DNA from: an uncultured Lachnospiraceae bacterium | GTDB lineage: Bacteria > Bacillota > Clostridia > Lachnospirales > Lachnospiraceae | DNA length: 59,706 bases | Assembly: GCA_910577015.1 (NCBI GenBank) | Contig: CAJTKU010000015.1 | Coordinates: 1 to 59,706, forward strand | Direction: 5' to 3' | Shown: one piece after another, positions 24,889-32,977 of the stretch | How positions within the stretch are numbered: position 1 is the stretch's first letter | How the letters are laid out: each line of letters begins with the position of its first letter | Program-made: the position numbers and the translations under genes | The notes under the pieces: generated by a model | The model's database searches: none | What the model saw: only the letters and a program-made list of their open reading frames with translations | Told to the model about the DNA's origin: nothing

Positions 24889-25482
24889 TTATATGGTGTG
24901 CGGTATATAATTTGCCCTTACTAATATACGTGAATTTCCGTTGATAATCCACTCATGGATTCCTGTATCACCTGTCGCAAATCCGAATTGCGCCCCTACG
25001 GGCAGACCGAAAAACGCATGATATAACTGATTTATCATACCGCCGTGTGTGACAACGGCAACAGTGCCGTCGTTCTCATTTTCCGAGATAAATCTCGACA
25101 TCATGTATTCTGCCCGGTATCTGAATGCGAGCATACTTTCCTGCTCATAAACAGACAAATGCACCGGTACGTTTACTTTGGGATATTTTTCGTCAGCAAC
25201 GCTGTGTTTTAATCCTGCAATTAATCCGTTGTTAAATTCCATTAAATGTTCGTCGGGAACTAACGGGGCCTGTGTTTTGGAAGCCAGACATTTTGCTGTC
25301 TGAACTGCCCTTTTCAGGGTGCTGTGATAAATCTTTCCTATCTGATAGTTTTGACTGACATAATCACTCATTGCTTCTGCCTGACGGTGTCCGCGTTCGG
25401 TCAGTTCAAAATCGGCCCTGCCTTCGTGAACGTCAAGAATATCCGCTTCGCTTTCGCCGTGCCTGATTATCAAAAGTTTCAT
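24889..25482 (-). CDS. Histidine phosphatase family protein
   Basis: The protein has 197 residues. The catalytic RHGE motif is at residues 7-10 (LLIIRHGESEAD), and the second histidine appears in VVTHGGM near residue 146. Such phosphoglycerate-mutase-like enzymes remove phosphate from small metabolites or proteins; the substrate is unknown. GGGGGAACTGCC precedes the ATG. It is the first gene of a minus-strand group of three. Confidence 0.93.
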   Translation of the reverse strand: MKLLIIRHGESEADILDVHEGRADFELTERGHRQAEAMSDYVSQNYQIGKIYHSTLKRAVQTAKCLASKTQAPLVPDEHLMEFNNGLIAGLKHSVADEKYPKVNVPVHLSVYEQESMLAFRYRAEYMMSRFISENENDGTVAVVTHGGMINQLYHAFFGLPVGAQFGFATGDTGIHEWIINGNSRILVRANYIPHTI

Positions 25483-25726
25483 GGCAGTTCCCCCTTGATA
25501 CAGTTAATTATGTTTGCCTGTTATAAGCAAAGTATATCATCGGTGAAAATAGTAAGCAACACCGGTTATAGGTTTTATGTATTAAATTGAATAAATGTTT
25601 TTTAAGGTATAATGTCAAATGAGCAATTACGGAAATCCGAAAGGGAAGCGGAATCCCTTAAAATCAGGTTAAAAGATGTTCAGATTTGGCCGGGGAAAAC
25701 CGATATACCTTGTAAGGAGGACGGCT

Positions 25727-26320
25727 ATGAACATAAATATTCAAGGACAAAACGGTTTGTTCGGCGCAGGCCTGCCGACGCTTTTTGGCAGCGGGCTGAA
25801 AAGCACGGAGCAGAAGATGGAAAGAATGGCAAAGCGGGACAGTGAAATTGCTTTTTTTGAGGCGCAGAAGGATAATCTGAAAACCATGAAATGCGACAGT
25901 CTGGAGGATATACAGAGGAAGCTGGAAATGCTGCATTCTTATGAGGACCAGATTGCCGCCGCAAAAGCGTCATATAACAACGAGCAGATGTTCCATGTTC
26001 TGGACGAGGCTATGGAAAAAGGCGAAAAGATTGCCGAAGAAGCGGAAAAAACCGAGCCGAAGACGCCGGAAGAAAGGAAGAAAGAGCTTGTCGAAGAAGC
26101 GCTTGGCACAGACGAAGAAAAAGGCGTCCTCACGGAAGTCATGGAAGAAATGACGGATTTGGCGGAGGAACAGATAGAAGAAGCGGCTGATATGGAAGAG
26201 GAACTGCAGGAACAGACAGAGGAAATGCAGGCACAGGGTGAAGAAATGCAGGCAATGGAACAAAAACAATTGGCGGCAGCAGAACGCGTCATGTATAAAA
26301 GGTTTGATATCCGCATATAA
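25727..26320 (+). CDS. Charged coiled-coil protein, unknown function
   Basis: The protein has 197 residues, cytosolic, without cysteines. A glycine-rich start (NIQGQNGLFGAGLPTLFGSG) precedes a long, acidic alpha-helical region (about 25-185) with heptad-like repeats. Near the C-terminus are Gln/Glu-rich repeats such as EMQAQGEEMQAMEQKQ. AAGGAGG 7 nt before ATG 25727 fixes this start over the longer frame at 25676. A TTGAAT/TATAAT pair with a short 15-nt spacer (25587-25613) may be its promoter. I do not recognise the family. Confidence 0.7.
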   Translation: MNINIQGQNGLFGAGLPTLFGSGLKSTEQKMERMAKRDSEIAFFEAQKDNLKTMKCDSLEDIQRKLEMLHSYEDQIAAAKASYNNEQMFHVLDEAMEKGEKIAEEAEKTEPKTPEERKKELVEEALGTDEEKGVLTEVMEEMTDLAEEQIEEAADMEEELQEQTEEMQAQGEEMQAMEQKQLAAAERVMYKRFDIRI

Positions 26321-26353
26321 TAACAGTCTGCCTTACAAATGACAAAACAAAAC

Positions 26354-26395
26354 GGAAGCCCCCAAAACTGCACCGATGCAGTTCTGGAGGCTTCC
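26354..26395. other. 42-nt imperfect palindrome between genes
   Basis: Outer arms GGAAGCC/GGCTTCC and inner arms AACTGCA/TGCAGTT with a CCGA loop make a strong hairpin. No U-run follows in either direction that would make it a plain terminator. A second small hairpin (AATTTATC/GATAAATT, near 26417-26438) follows just before the ribosome site of the transporter gene. Together they look like a leader or a processing site. Confidence 0.5.
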
Positions 26396-26460
26396 TTAGG
26401 GGAGGATAAGTATTAAATTTATCTTTGGTGATAAATTCATCAAAGGAGGGGGTTCCGTTG

Positions 26461-27474
26461 ATGACTAATGATAGTATGACCGTAAGTATCTTTTTTATAC
26501 AAAAAATTTTTAAAAAATTAGGAATTGCATTTTTCTGCTGTTTATTTCTGATTGGCTGTGGGAAAAAAACAGGCCCTGAAGTCAGGGTGGGCGCCATGAA
26601 AGGGCCGACCGCCATCGGACTTTTGCATCTGATGGAAGAGGCAGGGGAAAACAGGACAGAAAATGCATACGCATTTACCATGGCAACAGGGGCGGATGAA
26701 CTGACTCCGCTTATAGCGAAAGGGGAACTGGATATTGCTCTTGTTCCTGCCAATGTGGCTGCCATTCTTTATCAAAAAACCGACGGCGGTATCTGCGTCA
26801 TAGATATCAATACGCTGGGAGTGCTGTATATGGTATCGGCGGATGAAGGCGTGGAAAATGTGGCGGATTTAAGGGGAAAGACCGTCTATCTTACGGGAAA
26901 GGGCACTACGCCGGATTATGTGCTGCAATACCTGCTTTCCGAAAATGGCATCGGCATGGACGAAGTGACTCTGGAATACCGCTCGGAAGCGACTGAAGTG
27001 GCGGTTCTGCTTGCAGAAAACCAAGAAGCAGTCGGGCTTTTACCCCAGCCTTTTGCTGCCCTGGCCTGTGTAAAAAACGATAAACTTGCATTGCGCTTTT
27101 CCATGACAGAGGAATGGGATAAGGTGCAGGGAGGGGAAGGCAGCCGTCTGGTGACAGGTGTTACGGTTGTGCGGACGGCGTTTCTTTCGGAGCATCCGGA
27201 AGCGGTGACAACATTCTTAAAAGAACATGCGGAAAGTGCGGCTTATGCTGTGGATAACCAGGCTGATACCGCAAGGCTCTGCGTGGAGGCAGGCATCATT
27301 GCCGACGGGCAGGCGGCCCTGCAGGCGATTCCCCTTTGCGGCATTACCTGTATGACAGGGGAAGAAATGAAGCGGGCGCTCAGCGGATATCTGGCGGTTT
27401 TGTACGAAAAAAATCCTGAATCCGTGGGGGGAAGCCTGCCGGAGGATGATTTTTATTACGGGGAAAAAGAGTGA
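26461..27474 (+). CDS. NitT/TauT-type ABC transporter substrate-binding lipoprotein
   Basis: The protein has 337 residues. The lipoprotein signal ends LFLIGC near residue 35 after a hydrophobic core. The remainder is the SsuA/NMT1-like type-2 periplasmic fold (MKGPTAIGLLHLMEE, GELDIALVPANVAAILY, DLRGKTVYLTGKGTTPDYVLQY). Such proteins bring nitrate, sulfonates, thiamine precursors or related small molecules; the substrate here cannot be named. ATG 26461 follows AAAGGAGGGGG. Its stop overlaps the GTG of the fused permease/ATPase gene. Confidence 0.87.
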   Translation: MTNDSMTVSIFFIQKIFKKLGIAFFCCLFLIGCGKKTGPEVRVGAMKGPTAIGLLHLMEEAGENRTENAYAFTMATGADELTPLIAKGELDIALVPANVAAILYQKTDGGICVIDINTLGVLYMVSADEGVENVADLRGKTVYLTGKGTTPDYVLQYLLSENGIGMDEVTLEYRSEATEVAVLLAENQEAVGLLPQPFAALACVKNDKLALRFSMTEEWDKVQGGEGSRLVTGVTVVRTAFLSEHPEAVTTFLKEHAESAAYAVDNQADTARLCVEAGIIADGQAALQAIPLCGITCMTGEEMKRALSGYLAVLYEKNPESVGGSLPEDDFYYGEKE

Positions 27475-28862
27475 AACAATACATGAAAAAGTGGCGAAAC
27501 TTAGCAGAAAAAAAGTGGCTCAGGCGGATGGCGGCGTGCCTGTTCTGGCTGTGTGTCTGGCAGTCTGTTTTTTTACTGGCAGATAATAAACTGCTGCTTG
27601 CAGGCCCCATACAGACGGCGCAGGCTTTGTTTTGCAGGATTTTTACTTTTGCGTTCTGGCAGGTAACCGGGATGTCCCTGTTCCGGGTACTGCTGGGACT
27701 TTTTCTTGCTTTTTTTGTGGGAACCCTGTTGGGGATAGCAGCATTTAAATCATCCCTTATGAAAGAGCTGCTATCACCCCTCATGCTGTTTTGCAAGGCT
27801 GTGCCGGTAGCGTCTTTTGCCGTGATTCTTCTTATCTGGTGGGGCTCGGGATGGCTGTCAACGGCTGTCATTTTTCCGGTGGTTCTCCCCATGGTTTACG
27901 TGAATATATATGAAGGACTTAAAAGCACTGACAAAAAACTTTTACAGATGGCAAAGGTGTTCGATATGCCGCTTATGAACAGGATATTTTATATCCATAT
28001 GCCGTCGCTTGCCCCGTTTATGGACGGATGCATCAAAACAGCAGTGGGAATGGGCATCAAGGCGGGCGTGGCAGCAGAAGTAATCGGCACGCCTGTATGG
28101 TCCGTGGGCGGGGAACTTTATCTTTCCAAAATCTATCTTGACACAGCGGGCGTGTTTGCATGGACGGCGGTGGTGATAGCGCTGGGATTTGCCTTGGAAA
28201 AGGCAGTCCTGTTCTGCTGGCGCAGCTTTTGCAGGAGACACCCGGAACCTGTAAAAGGAAGAAAAAAAGAAGCCGTACCGGCAAGCATATATACAGAGGA
28301 TGTCGTAAAATCATTTGGAAGCCATACCGTACTCTGCGGCATTTCAAAAAAACTGGAAGCCGGGCGGATATACTGTCTGACGGGAGTATCCGGCGCCGGG
28401 AAAACTACGCTGCTGCACATACTGGCAGGACTGGAAAAGCCGGGGCAGGGCAGGGTGGAAATACGTGCCGGGGAAAATTTTAAAAGCGCCATATCCGCCG
28501 CAGGCATGTTTCAGGATGACAGGCTCTGTGAAGAAGAAAGCGCATTGGTGAATGTCAGACTGGTATCCCATGATTGTAAAAAAGCAGAAGAATGCCTGAA
28601 AGAACTGCTGCCGGAAGAAGCATTCCGGCAGCCTGTGAAAAATCTAAGCGGCGGCATGCGCAGGCGCGTCTGCCTTGCCCGTGCGCTTACAGCGGACGCG
28701 GACTGGCTCTTCCTGGACGAGCCCTTTACCGCCTTAGACGAAGAAAACAAACAAAATGCCATCCATATAATAAAAAAATACCGCCAGAACAAGCTTACAG
28801 TTCTCGTAACGCATGATATAAACGATGCAGCAAAACTAGGCGGAGAACTCTGGCGGATATAA
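27471..28862 (+). CDS. ABC transporter permease-ATPase fusion
   Basis: The protein has 463 residues in one frame. Residues about 1-260 are a SsuC/TauC-like permease with several membrane helices and an EAA-like loop (IYEGLKSTDKKLLQMAKVFD). Residues about 270-463 form the ABC ATPase: Walker A GVSGAGKTTLL near 305, signature LSGGMRRR near 390, Walker B LFLDEPF near 416, and H-loop VTHD near 445. In related systems these are normally two separate genes. The GTG start overlaps the preceding TGA (GTGA), so translation is coupled to the binding protein. Confidence 0.87.
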   Translation: MKQYMKKWRNLAEKKWLRRMAACLFWLCVWQSVFLLADNKLLLAGPIQTAQALFCRIFTFAFWQVTGMSLFRVLLGLFLAFFVGTLLGIAAFKSSLMKELLSPLMLFCKAVPVASFAVILLIWWGSGWLSTAVIFPVVLPMVYVNIYEGLKSTDKKLLQMAKVFDMPLMNRIFYIHMPSLAPFMDGCIKTAVGMGIKAGVAAEVIGTPVWSVGGELYLSKIYLDTAGVFAWTAVVIALGFALEKAVLFCWRSFCRRHPEPVKGRKKEAVPASIYTEDVVKSFGSHTVLCGISKKLEAGRIYCLTGVSGAGKTTLLHILAGLEKPGQGRVEIRAGENFKSAISAAGMFQDDRLCEEESALVNVRLVSHDCKKAEECLKELLPEEAFRQPVKNLSGGMRRRVCLARALTADADWLFLDEPFTALDEENKQNAIHIIKKYRQNKLTVLVTHDINDAAKLGGELWRI

Positions 28863-28923
28863 TGTAGGAAAATGCGGAAAGTGCGGAAAATGCGGAAAAA
28901 GTAACTAAAACTTTCAGTAACCC

Positions 28924-29094
28924 CATTTTGCATGGCGGCTGCCGGGGCAGGCATTTGATTCCATAAGGGACCGTGTAAAAACACCGGTACTTAGAGGTTG
29001 TCTTTCAACCTCTTATGTACCGTTGTGTTTTTACCCGAGCGAGAGCGTGTCCCGTTGGAACAAATGCCTGCCCCGGCAGCTGCCATGCAAAATG
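28924..29094 (+). repeat. Long hairpin repeat element, copy A
   Basis: The 34-nt arms 28924-28957 and 29061-29094 pair along their whole length with one G-U. Inside, AGAGGTTG/CAACCTCT forms the apical stem, and an asymmetric 3' insert carries CCGAGCGAGAGCGTG with a GAGA (GNRA-type) loop. Copy B at 43410 has the same unpaired core, but its stems differ with pairing preserved. Short tandem repeats flank it: TGCGGAAAA-type on the left (28871-28900) and AATGAAGCG x3 on the right (29091-29117). The flanking 28863-29143 region has no gene. The role is unknown; candidates are a mobile repeat (MITE-like) or a structured RNA. Confidence 0.8.
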
Positions 29095-29143
29095 AAGCGA
29101 ATGAAGCGAATGAAGCAAATATAGCCAACGCAACGAAAAAGCA

Positions 29144-29172
29144 TAGACAATTCCCCGTTCTTATGCTATAAT
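29144..29172 (+). promoter_or_regulatory. Promoter of tig
   Basis: TAGACA (29144-29149), a 17-nt spacer and a perfect TATAAT (29167-29172) lie 74 nt before the tig start. Confidence 0.75.
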
Positions 29173-29245
29173 CCTAAAATGACTGTGACTATATCCGTTT
29201 TGGCGTACATATATACAGCCACGATTTGAAGGAGGAAATGTAACG

Positions 29246-30592
29246 ATGGGTTTACAGGTAGAAAAACTGGAAAAAAATATGGCGAAGCTGACAATTGAAG
29301 TGCCGGCAGAAAAACTGGAGGCTGCCATTGAAACTGCTTACCAGAAAAACAAAAACAAAATCAGCGTGCCGGGATTCCGCAAAGGTAAAGTACCGCGCAA
29401 GATGATTGAACAGATGTACGGCGCTGCCATCTTTTATGAAGACGCGGCAAACGAACTGATTCCGGAAGCTTATGAAAAGGCATTGGAGGAATGTACGGAG
29501 GAAATCGTATCCGCTCCCACGGTGGATGTTATTCAGATAGAAGCGGGAAAACCGTTTATCTTTACGGCAGAAGTTGCCTTGAAACCGGAGGTAACCCTGG
29601 GCAAATATAAAGGTGTGAAGATTGACAAGGTCGAAGTGGAAGTGACCGAAGAAGAAATCAATGAACAGATAGAAAAAGAAAGGGAAAACAGTGCAAGGAC
29701 CATTACCGTTGAGGACAGGCCTGTAAAAGACGGTGATATCACCACCATTGACTTTGAAGGTTTTGTGGACGGTAAAGCTTTTGAGGGCGGAAAAGGCACG
29801 GATTACCCGCTGACAATCGGTTCCGGCGCTTTTATCCCCGGATTTGAAGAGCAGCTGATTGGCGCTGTGCTTGATGAGGAAAAAGAAGTAAACGTTACGT
29901 TCCCGGAGGATTACCATGCAGCCGAGCTGGCAGGAAAACCCGCAGTGTTCAAATGTGTGGTAAAGGGCATCAAGGAAAAAGAACTGCCTGAACTGGACGA
30001 CGAGTTTGCAAGTGAGGTTTCCACTTTTGATACTCTGGCCGAATACAAAGAGGATGTAAAAAAGACATTGCTCGCAAAGAAAGAGGATGCTGCAAAGAGC
30101 GCTAAGGAAGAGGCAGTTATTGAAGCAGTGATTGAGGATGCCAAGATGGAGATTCCAGATGCAATGGTAGAAACGGAGCAGCGTCAGATGCTTGATGAAT
30201 TTGCCCAGAGAATCCAGATGCAGGGACTGTCCATGGAGCAGTACATGCAGTTTACGGGTACCAATCCGCAGATGCTTCTGGAGCAGAGCAAACCGCAGGC
30301 ATTAAAGAGAATCCAGTCCAGACTGGTGCTGGAAGCGGTTGCCGCTGCCGAGAATTTATCTGCCAATGAAGAAGAATATGAAGAAGAAGTGAAAAAGATG
30401 TCTGAAAAATACCAGATGGAGCCGGACAAAATCAAGGAGACGCTGGGTGAACACGGTAAAAAGCAGGTAATGGCAGACATTGCAATAAACAAGGCTGTTG
30501 ACTTCCTGACTGCAAATGCAAAAGAGGGAAAAGCGGCAAAGGCTGCAAAAGCCAAGACAGAAAAGGCGAAGGAAGCAGTGACAGAAGAATAG
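29246..30592 (+). CDS. tig: Trigger factor (ribosome-associated chaperone, PPIase)
   Basis: The protein has 448 residues. The N-terminal ribosome-binding domain holds the signature GFRKGKVPRKMIEQMYG near residue 43. The FKBP-type PPIase domain is near 160-245 (GDITTIDFEGFVDGKAFEGG, SGAFIPGFEEQLIG). The C-terminal chaperone domain ends in a Lys/Ala/Glu-rich tail. GGAGGAAATGTAACG precedes the ATG. It is the first gene of the tig-clpP-clpX-lon group that handles nascent chains and protein turnover. Confidence 0.97.
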   Translation: MGLQVEKLEKNMAKLTIEVPAEKLEAAIETAYQKNKNKISVPGFRKGKVPRKMIEQMYGAAIFYEDAANELIPEAYEKALEECTEEIVSAPTVDVIQIEAGKPFIFTAEVALKPEVTLGKYKGVKIDKVEVEVTEEEINEQIEKERENSARTITVEDRPVKDGDITTIDFEGFVDGKAFEGGKGTDYPLTIGSGAFIPGFEEQLIGAVLDEEKEVNVTFPEDYHAAELAGKPAVFKCVVKGIKEKELPELDDEFASEVSTFDTLAEYKEDVKKTLLAKKEDAAKSAKEEAVIEAVIEDAKMEIPDAMVETEQRQMLDEFAQRIQMQGLSMEQYMQFTGTNPQMLLEQSKPQALKRIQSRLVLEAVAAAENLSANEEEYEEEVKKMSEKYQMEPDKIKETLGEHGKKQVMADIAINKAVDFLTANAKEGKAAKAAKAKTEKAKEAVTEE

Positions 30593-30672
30593 CAGGTATG
30601 AAATCTGCGTCTGGGTAGATACTATTTCTGTAACGATTTGAGCCGCCATGGAGTGGCGGCATGGAGGTTGGT

Positions 30673-30813
30673 ATGGAAAATAGGGAAGAAATCAGACAGC
30701 AGATGAATCATAATGAATTTAACAGCGTAACCCAGAAGAAAAAACCGGAAAATCAAAACCAGGAGCATAACGCGAGAAAAGAGGGACTTGGACCGATGAA
30801 CCGGAAAAAGTAA
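30673..30813 (+). CDS. 46-residue conserved-looking small protein
   Basis: The ORF reads MENREEIRQQMNHNEFNSV and continues with a Lys/Gln-rich tail ending GPMNRKK. GGAGG lies 5 nt upstream of ATG 30673, and a GCCGCCA/TGGCGGC hairpin (30642-30660) lies just before that site. It is charged, without a membrane helix. Its position between tig and clpP suggests a small factor in proteostasis, but that is only by context. I do not recognise a family. Confidence 0.6.
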   Translation: MENREEIRQQMNHNEFNSVTQKKKPENQNQEHNARKEGLGPMNRKK

Positions 30814-30819
30814 ATGAGG

Positions 30820-30849
30820 GAAACAGCGTGGCAGAAGCCGCGCTGTTTC
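30820..30849 (+). terminator. Intrinsic terminator after tig/small ORF
   Basis: GAAACAGCGTGGC pairs with GCCGCGCTGTTTC around an AGAA loop, 13 pairs with one G-U, followed by TTTGGG. It lies 7 nt after the small ORF. Confidence 0.7.
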
Positions 30850-30909
30850 TTTGGGCGTTGATGGAAGCCTTTGTTTTTGTTAAGTTTTTCTTAAATCCTG
30901 TGTTTGAGA

Positions 30910-30938
30910 TTGCAAAAATTTTTGTTGTAGTCTATTAT
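30910..30938 (+). promoter_or_regulatory. Promoter of clpP
   Basis: TTGCAA (30910-30915), 17 nt, and TATTAT (30933-30938) lie 54 nt before clpP. No CtsR box (GGTCAAA repeats) is visible near it. Confidence 0.65.
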
Positions 30939-30992
30939 GAAAGATAAGTGTATAGGCAAGACTGCATATAAGAATAGAATGGAGGAAAGCAA

Positions 30993-31592
30993 ATGAGTTT
31001 AGTACCTTATGTCATAGAGCAAACCAGCAGGGGAGAAAGGTCATACGACATCTATTCGCGCCTTTTAAAAGAAAGAATCATTTTCCTGGGTGAAGAAGTG
31101 AATGAAACCACGGCCAGCCTTGTAGTGGCGCAGCTTTTGTTTTTGGAAGCGGAGGACCCGGAAAAGGACATTAACCTTTATATTAACAGCCCCGGCGGTT
31201 CCGTTACGGCAGGTATGGCGATTTATGATACCATGCGTTTCATCAAATGCGATGTATCCACTATTTGTATCGGCATGGCGGCAAGTATGGGCGCATTTCT
31301 GCTGGCAGGCGGCACAAAAGGAAAGAGGATGGCGCTTCCCAATGCGGAAATCATGATTCACCAGCCGTTAGGCGGGGCGCAGGGACAGGCGACGGAAATT
31401 GAGATTGCGGCAAAGCATATCTTGCAGACAAAAGAAAAGCTGAACCGGATTCTGGCGGAAAATACCGGCAGGGATTATGAAATTATAGCGGCGGATACGG
31501 AGAGGGATAATTGGAAATCAGCCCAGGAAGCGTTGGAATACGGATTGATTGACAAAGTGATTACCTCCCATTCATCCGACGAAAAAGAATAA
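30993..31592 (+). CDS. clpP: ATP-dependent Clp protease proteolytic subunit
   Basis: The protein has 199 residues. The catalytic serine is in GMAASMGAFLLAGG near residue 98, His in MIHQPLGG near 123, and Asp in DTERDNW near 172. It forms the tetradecameric protease barrel that works with ClpX, encoded next. GGAGGAAAGCAA precedes the ATG. It is a secure assignment. Confidence 0.98.
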   Translation: MSLVPYVIEQTSRGERSYDIYSRLLKERIIFLGEEVNETTASLVVAQLLFLEAEDPEKDINLYINSPGGSVTAGMAIYDTMRFIKCDVSTICIGMAASMGAFLLAGGTKGKRMALPNAEIMIHQPLGGAQGQATEIEIAAKHILQTKEKLNRILAENTGRDYEIIAADTERDNWKSAQEALEYGLIDKVITSHSSDEKE

Positions 31593-31642
31593 AATGTTAT
31601 CGCGGTTACGGCAATTATGCAGTAATGGCGGAAAGGAAAGAG

Positions 31643-32908
31643 ATGGCAGGAAAGAATTCCGGCAATGATGTAAGATGTTCATTTTGCAATAAGACGCAGG
31701 AGCAGGTCAGAAAGCTGATAGCAGGCCCCGCAGGCGTGTATATCTGTGATGAATGCATTGAGATATGCGGAGACATTTTAGAGGAAGAATTTGAAGAAGA
31801 AAGTTTTTCATCGGAGGACGCACCGGATTTTAAACTGTTAAAGCCGGTGGAAATCAAAAAGTTTCTTGACGACTATGTAATTGGACAGGACGCAGCCAAA
31901 AAAGTGCTTTCCGTTGCGGTTTACAATCATTACAAGAGGGTGACGGCCAATAAGGGACCGCAGGATGTGGAACTGCAGAAGAGCAATATTATTATGGTGG
32001 GTCCCACGGGCTCCGGCAAAACTTATCTGGCACAGACCCTTGCAAAGATTATCAATGTCCCCTTTGCCATTGCGGATGCTACTACCCTGACAGAAGCAGG
32101 TTATGTGGGAGAGGATGTGGAAAACATTCTTTTGAAGCTGATTCAGGCAGCGGACTATGATGTGGAGCGCGCCCAGTACGGCATTATCTACATTGATGAG
32201 ATTGATAAAATTACCAAGAAAAGTGAAAATGTATCCATCACAAGGGATGTATCAGGCGAAGGCGTGCAGCAGGCGCTGTTAAAGATTATAGAGGGAACGG
32301 TTGCAAGCGTTCCGCCGCAGGGCGGCAGGAAACACCCCCATCAGGAATTGATTCAGGTGGACACATCCAATATTCTGTTTATCTGCGGAGGCGCTTTTGA
32401 CGGCCTTGATAAAATAGTGGAAACCAGGCTGAACCGCAAGACTATCGGTTTCAATGCCAAATTAACAGAAAAGGCGGCAAAGGAAATCGGTGAAGTTTTA
32501 GGGGAGGTCACGCCCCAGGATTTGGTGAAGTTCGGGCTGATTCCGGAATTTGTAGGGCGTGTGCCTATCAATGTTTCTCTGGAGGGGCTTGATACAGAGG
32601 CCCTTGTCCGTATTTTGCGCGAGCCGAAAAATGCGTTGATAAAGCAGTACCAGTGTCTTTTTGAAATGGATAATGTAAAACTCACTTTTGAAGAGGACGC
32701 AATAGAATCCATAGCAAAACTGGCGATGGAAAGAAAGACAGGCGCAAGGGGACTCAGGTCCATTATGGAGAATGTGATGATGGATGTTATGTACCGCATC
32801 CCGTCGGATGATACCATAGAAACAGTGATAATCACAAAGGGCGCGGTAGAGGGCAAAAGCGAACCGCTTACAATACATCGGGAAACAGTCATGAAAAAAG
32901 CAAAGTAA
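31643..32908 (+). CDS. clpX: ClpX, ATP-dependent unfoldase of the ClpXP protease
   Basis: The protein has 421 residues. The N-terminal zinc finger is CSFCNKTQ with CDECIEIC. The AAA+ core has Walker A GPTGSGKTYLAQ near residue 117 and Walker B IIYIDEIDK near 183. The C-terminal small domain ends LAMERKTGARGLR. ATG 31643 is chosen because GGAAAGGA lies upstream; ATG 31625 is in frame but without an SD. It ends with a terminator at 32912. Confidence 0.97.
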   Translation: MAGKNSGNDVRCSFCNKTQEQVRKLIAGPAGVYICDECIEICGDILEEEFEEESFSSEDAPDFKLLKPVEIKKFLDDYVIGQDAAKKVLSVAVYNHYKRVTANKGPQDVELQKSNIIMVGPTGSGKTYLAQTLAKIINVPFAIADATTLTEAGYVGEDVENILLKLIQAADYDVERAQYGIIYIDEIDKITKKSENVSITRDVSGEGVQQALLKIIEGTVASVPPQGGRKHPHQELIQVDTSNILFICGGAFDGLDKIVETRLNRKTIGFNAKLTEKAAKEIGEVLGEVTPQDLVKFGLIPEFVGRVPINVSLEGLDTEALVRILREPKNALIKQYQCLFEMDNVKLTFEEDAIESIAKLAMERKTGARGLRSIMENVMMDVMYRIPSDDTIETVIITKGAVEGKSEPLTIHRETVMKKAK

Positions 32909-32911
32909 GTG

Positions 32912-32941
32912 AAACGCCGTCACTTTTTAGTGCGGCGTTTT
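32912..32941 (+). terminator. Intrinsic terminator between clpX and lon
   Basis: AAACGCCGTCACT and AGTGCGGCGTTT pair around a T-rich loop (one bulged T), followed by TT. It lies 3 nt after the clpX stop and 37 nt before lon. Confidence 0.65.
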
Positions 32942-32977
32942 CCATTCATTGTATATTTAGGGGAGAAATGACAGGAT

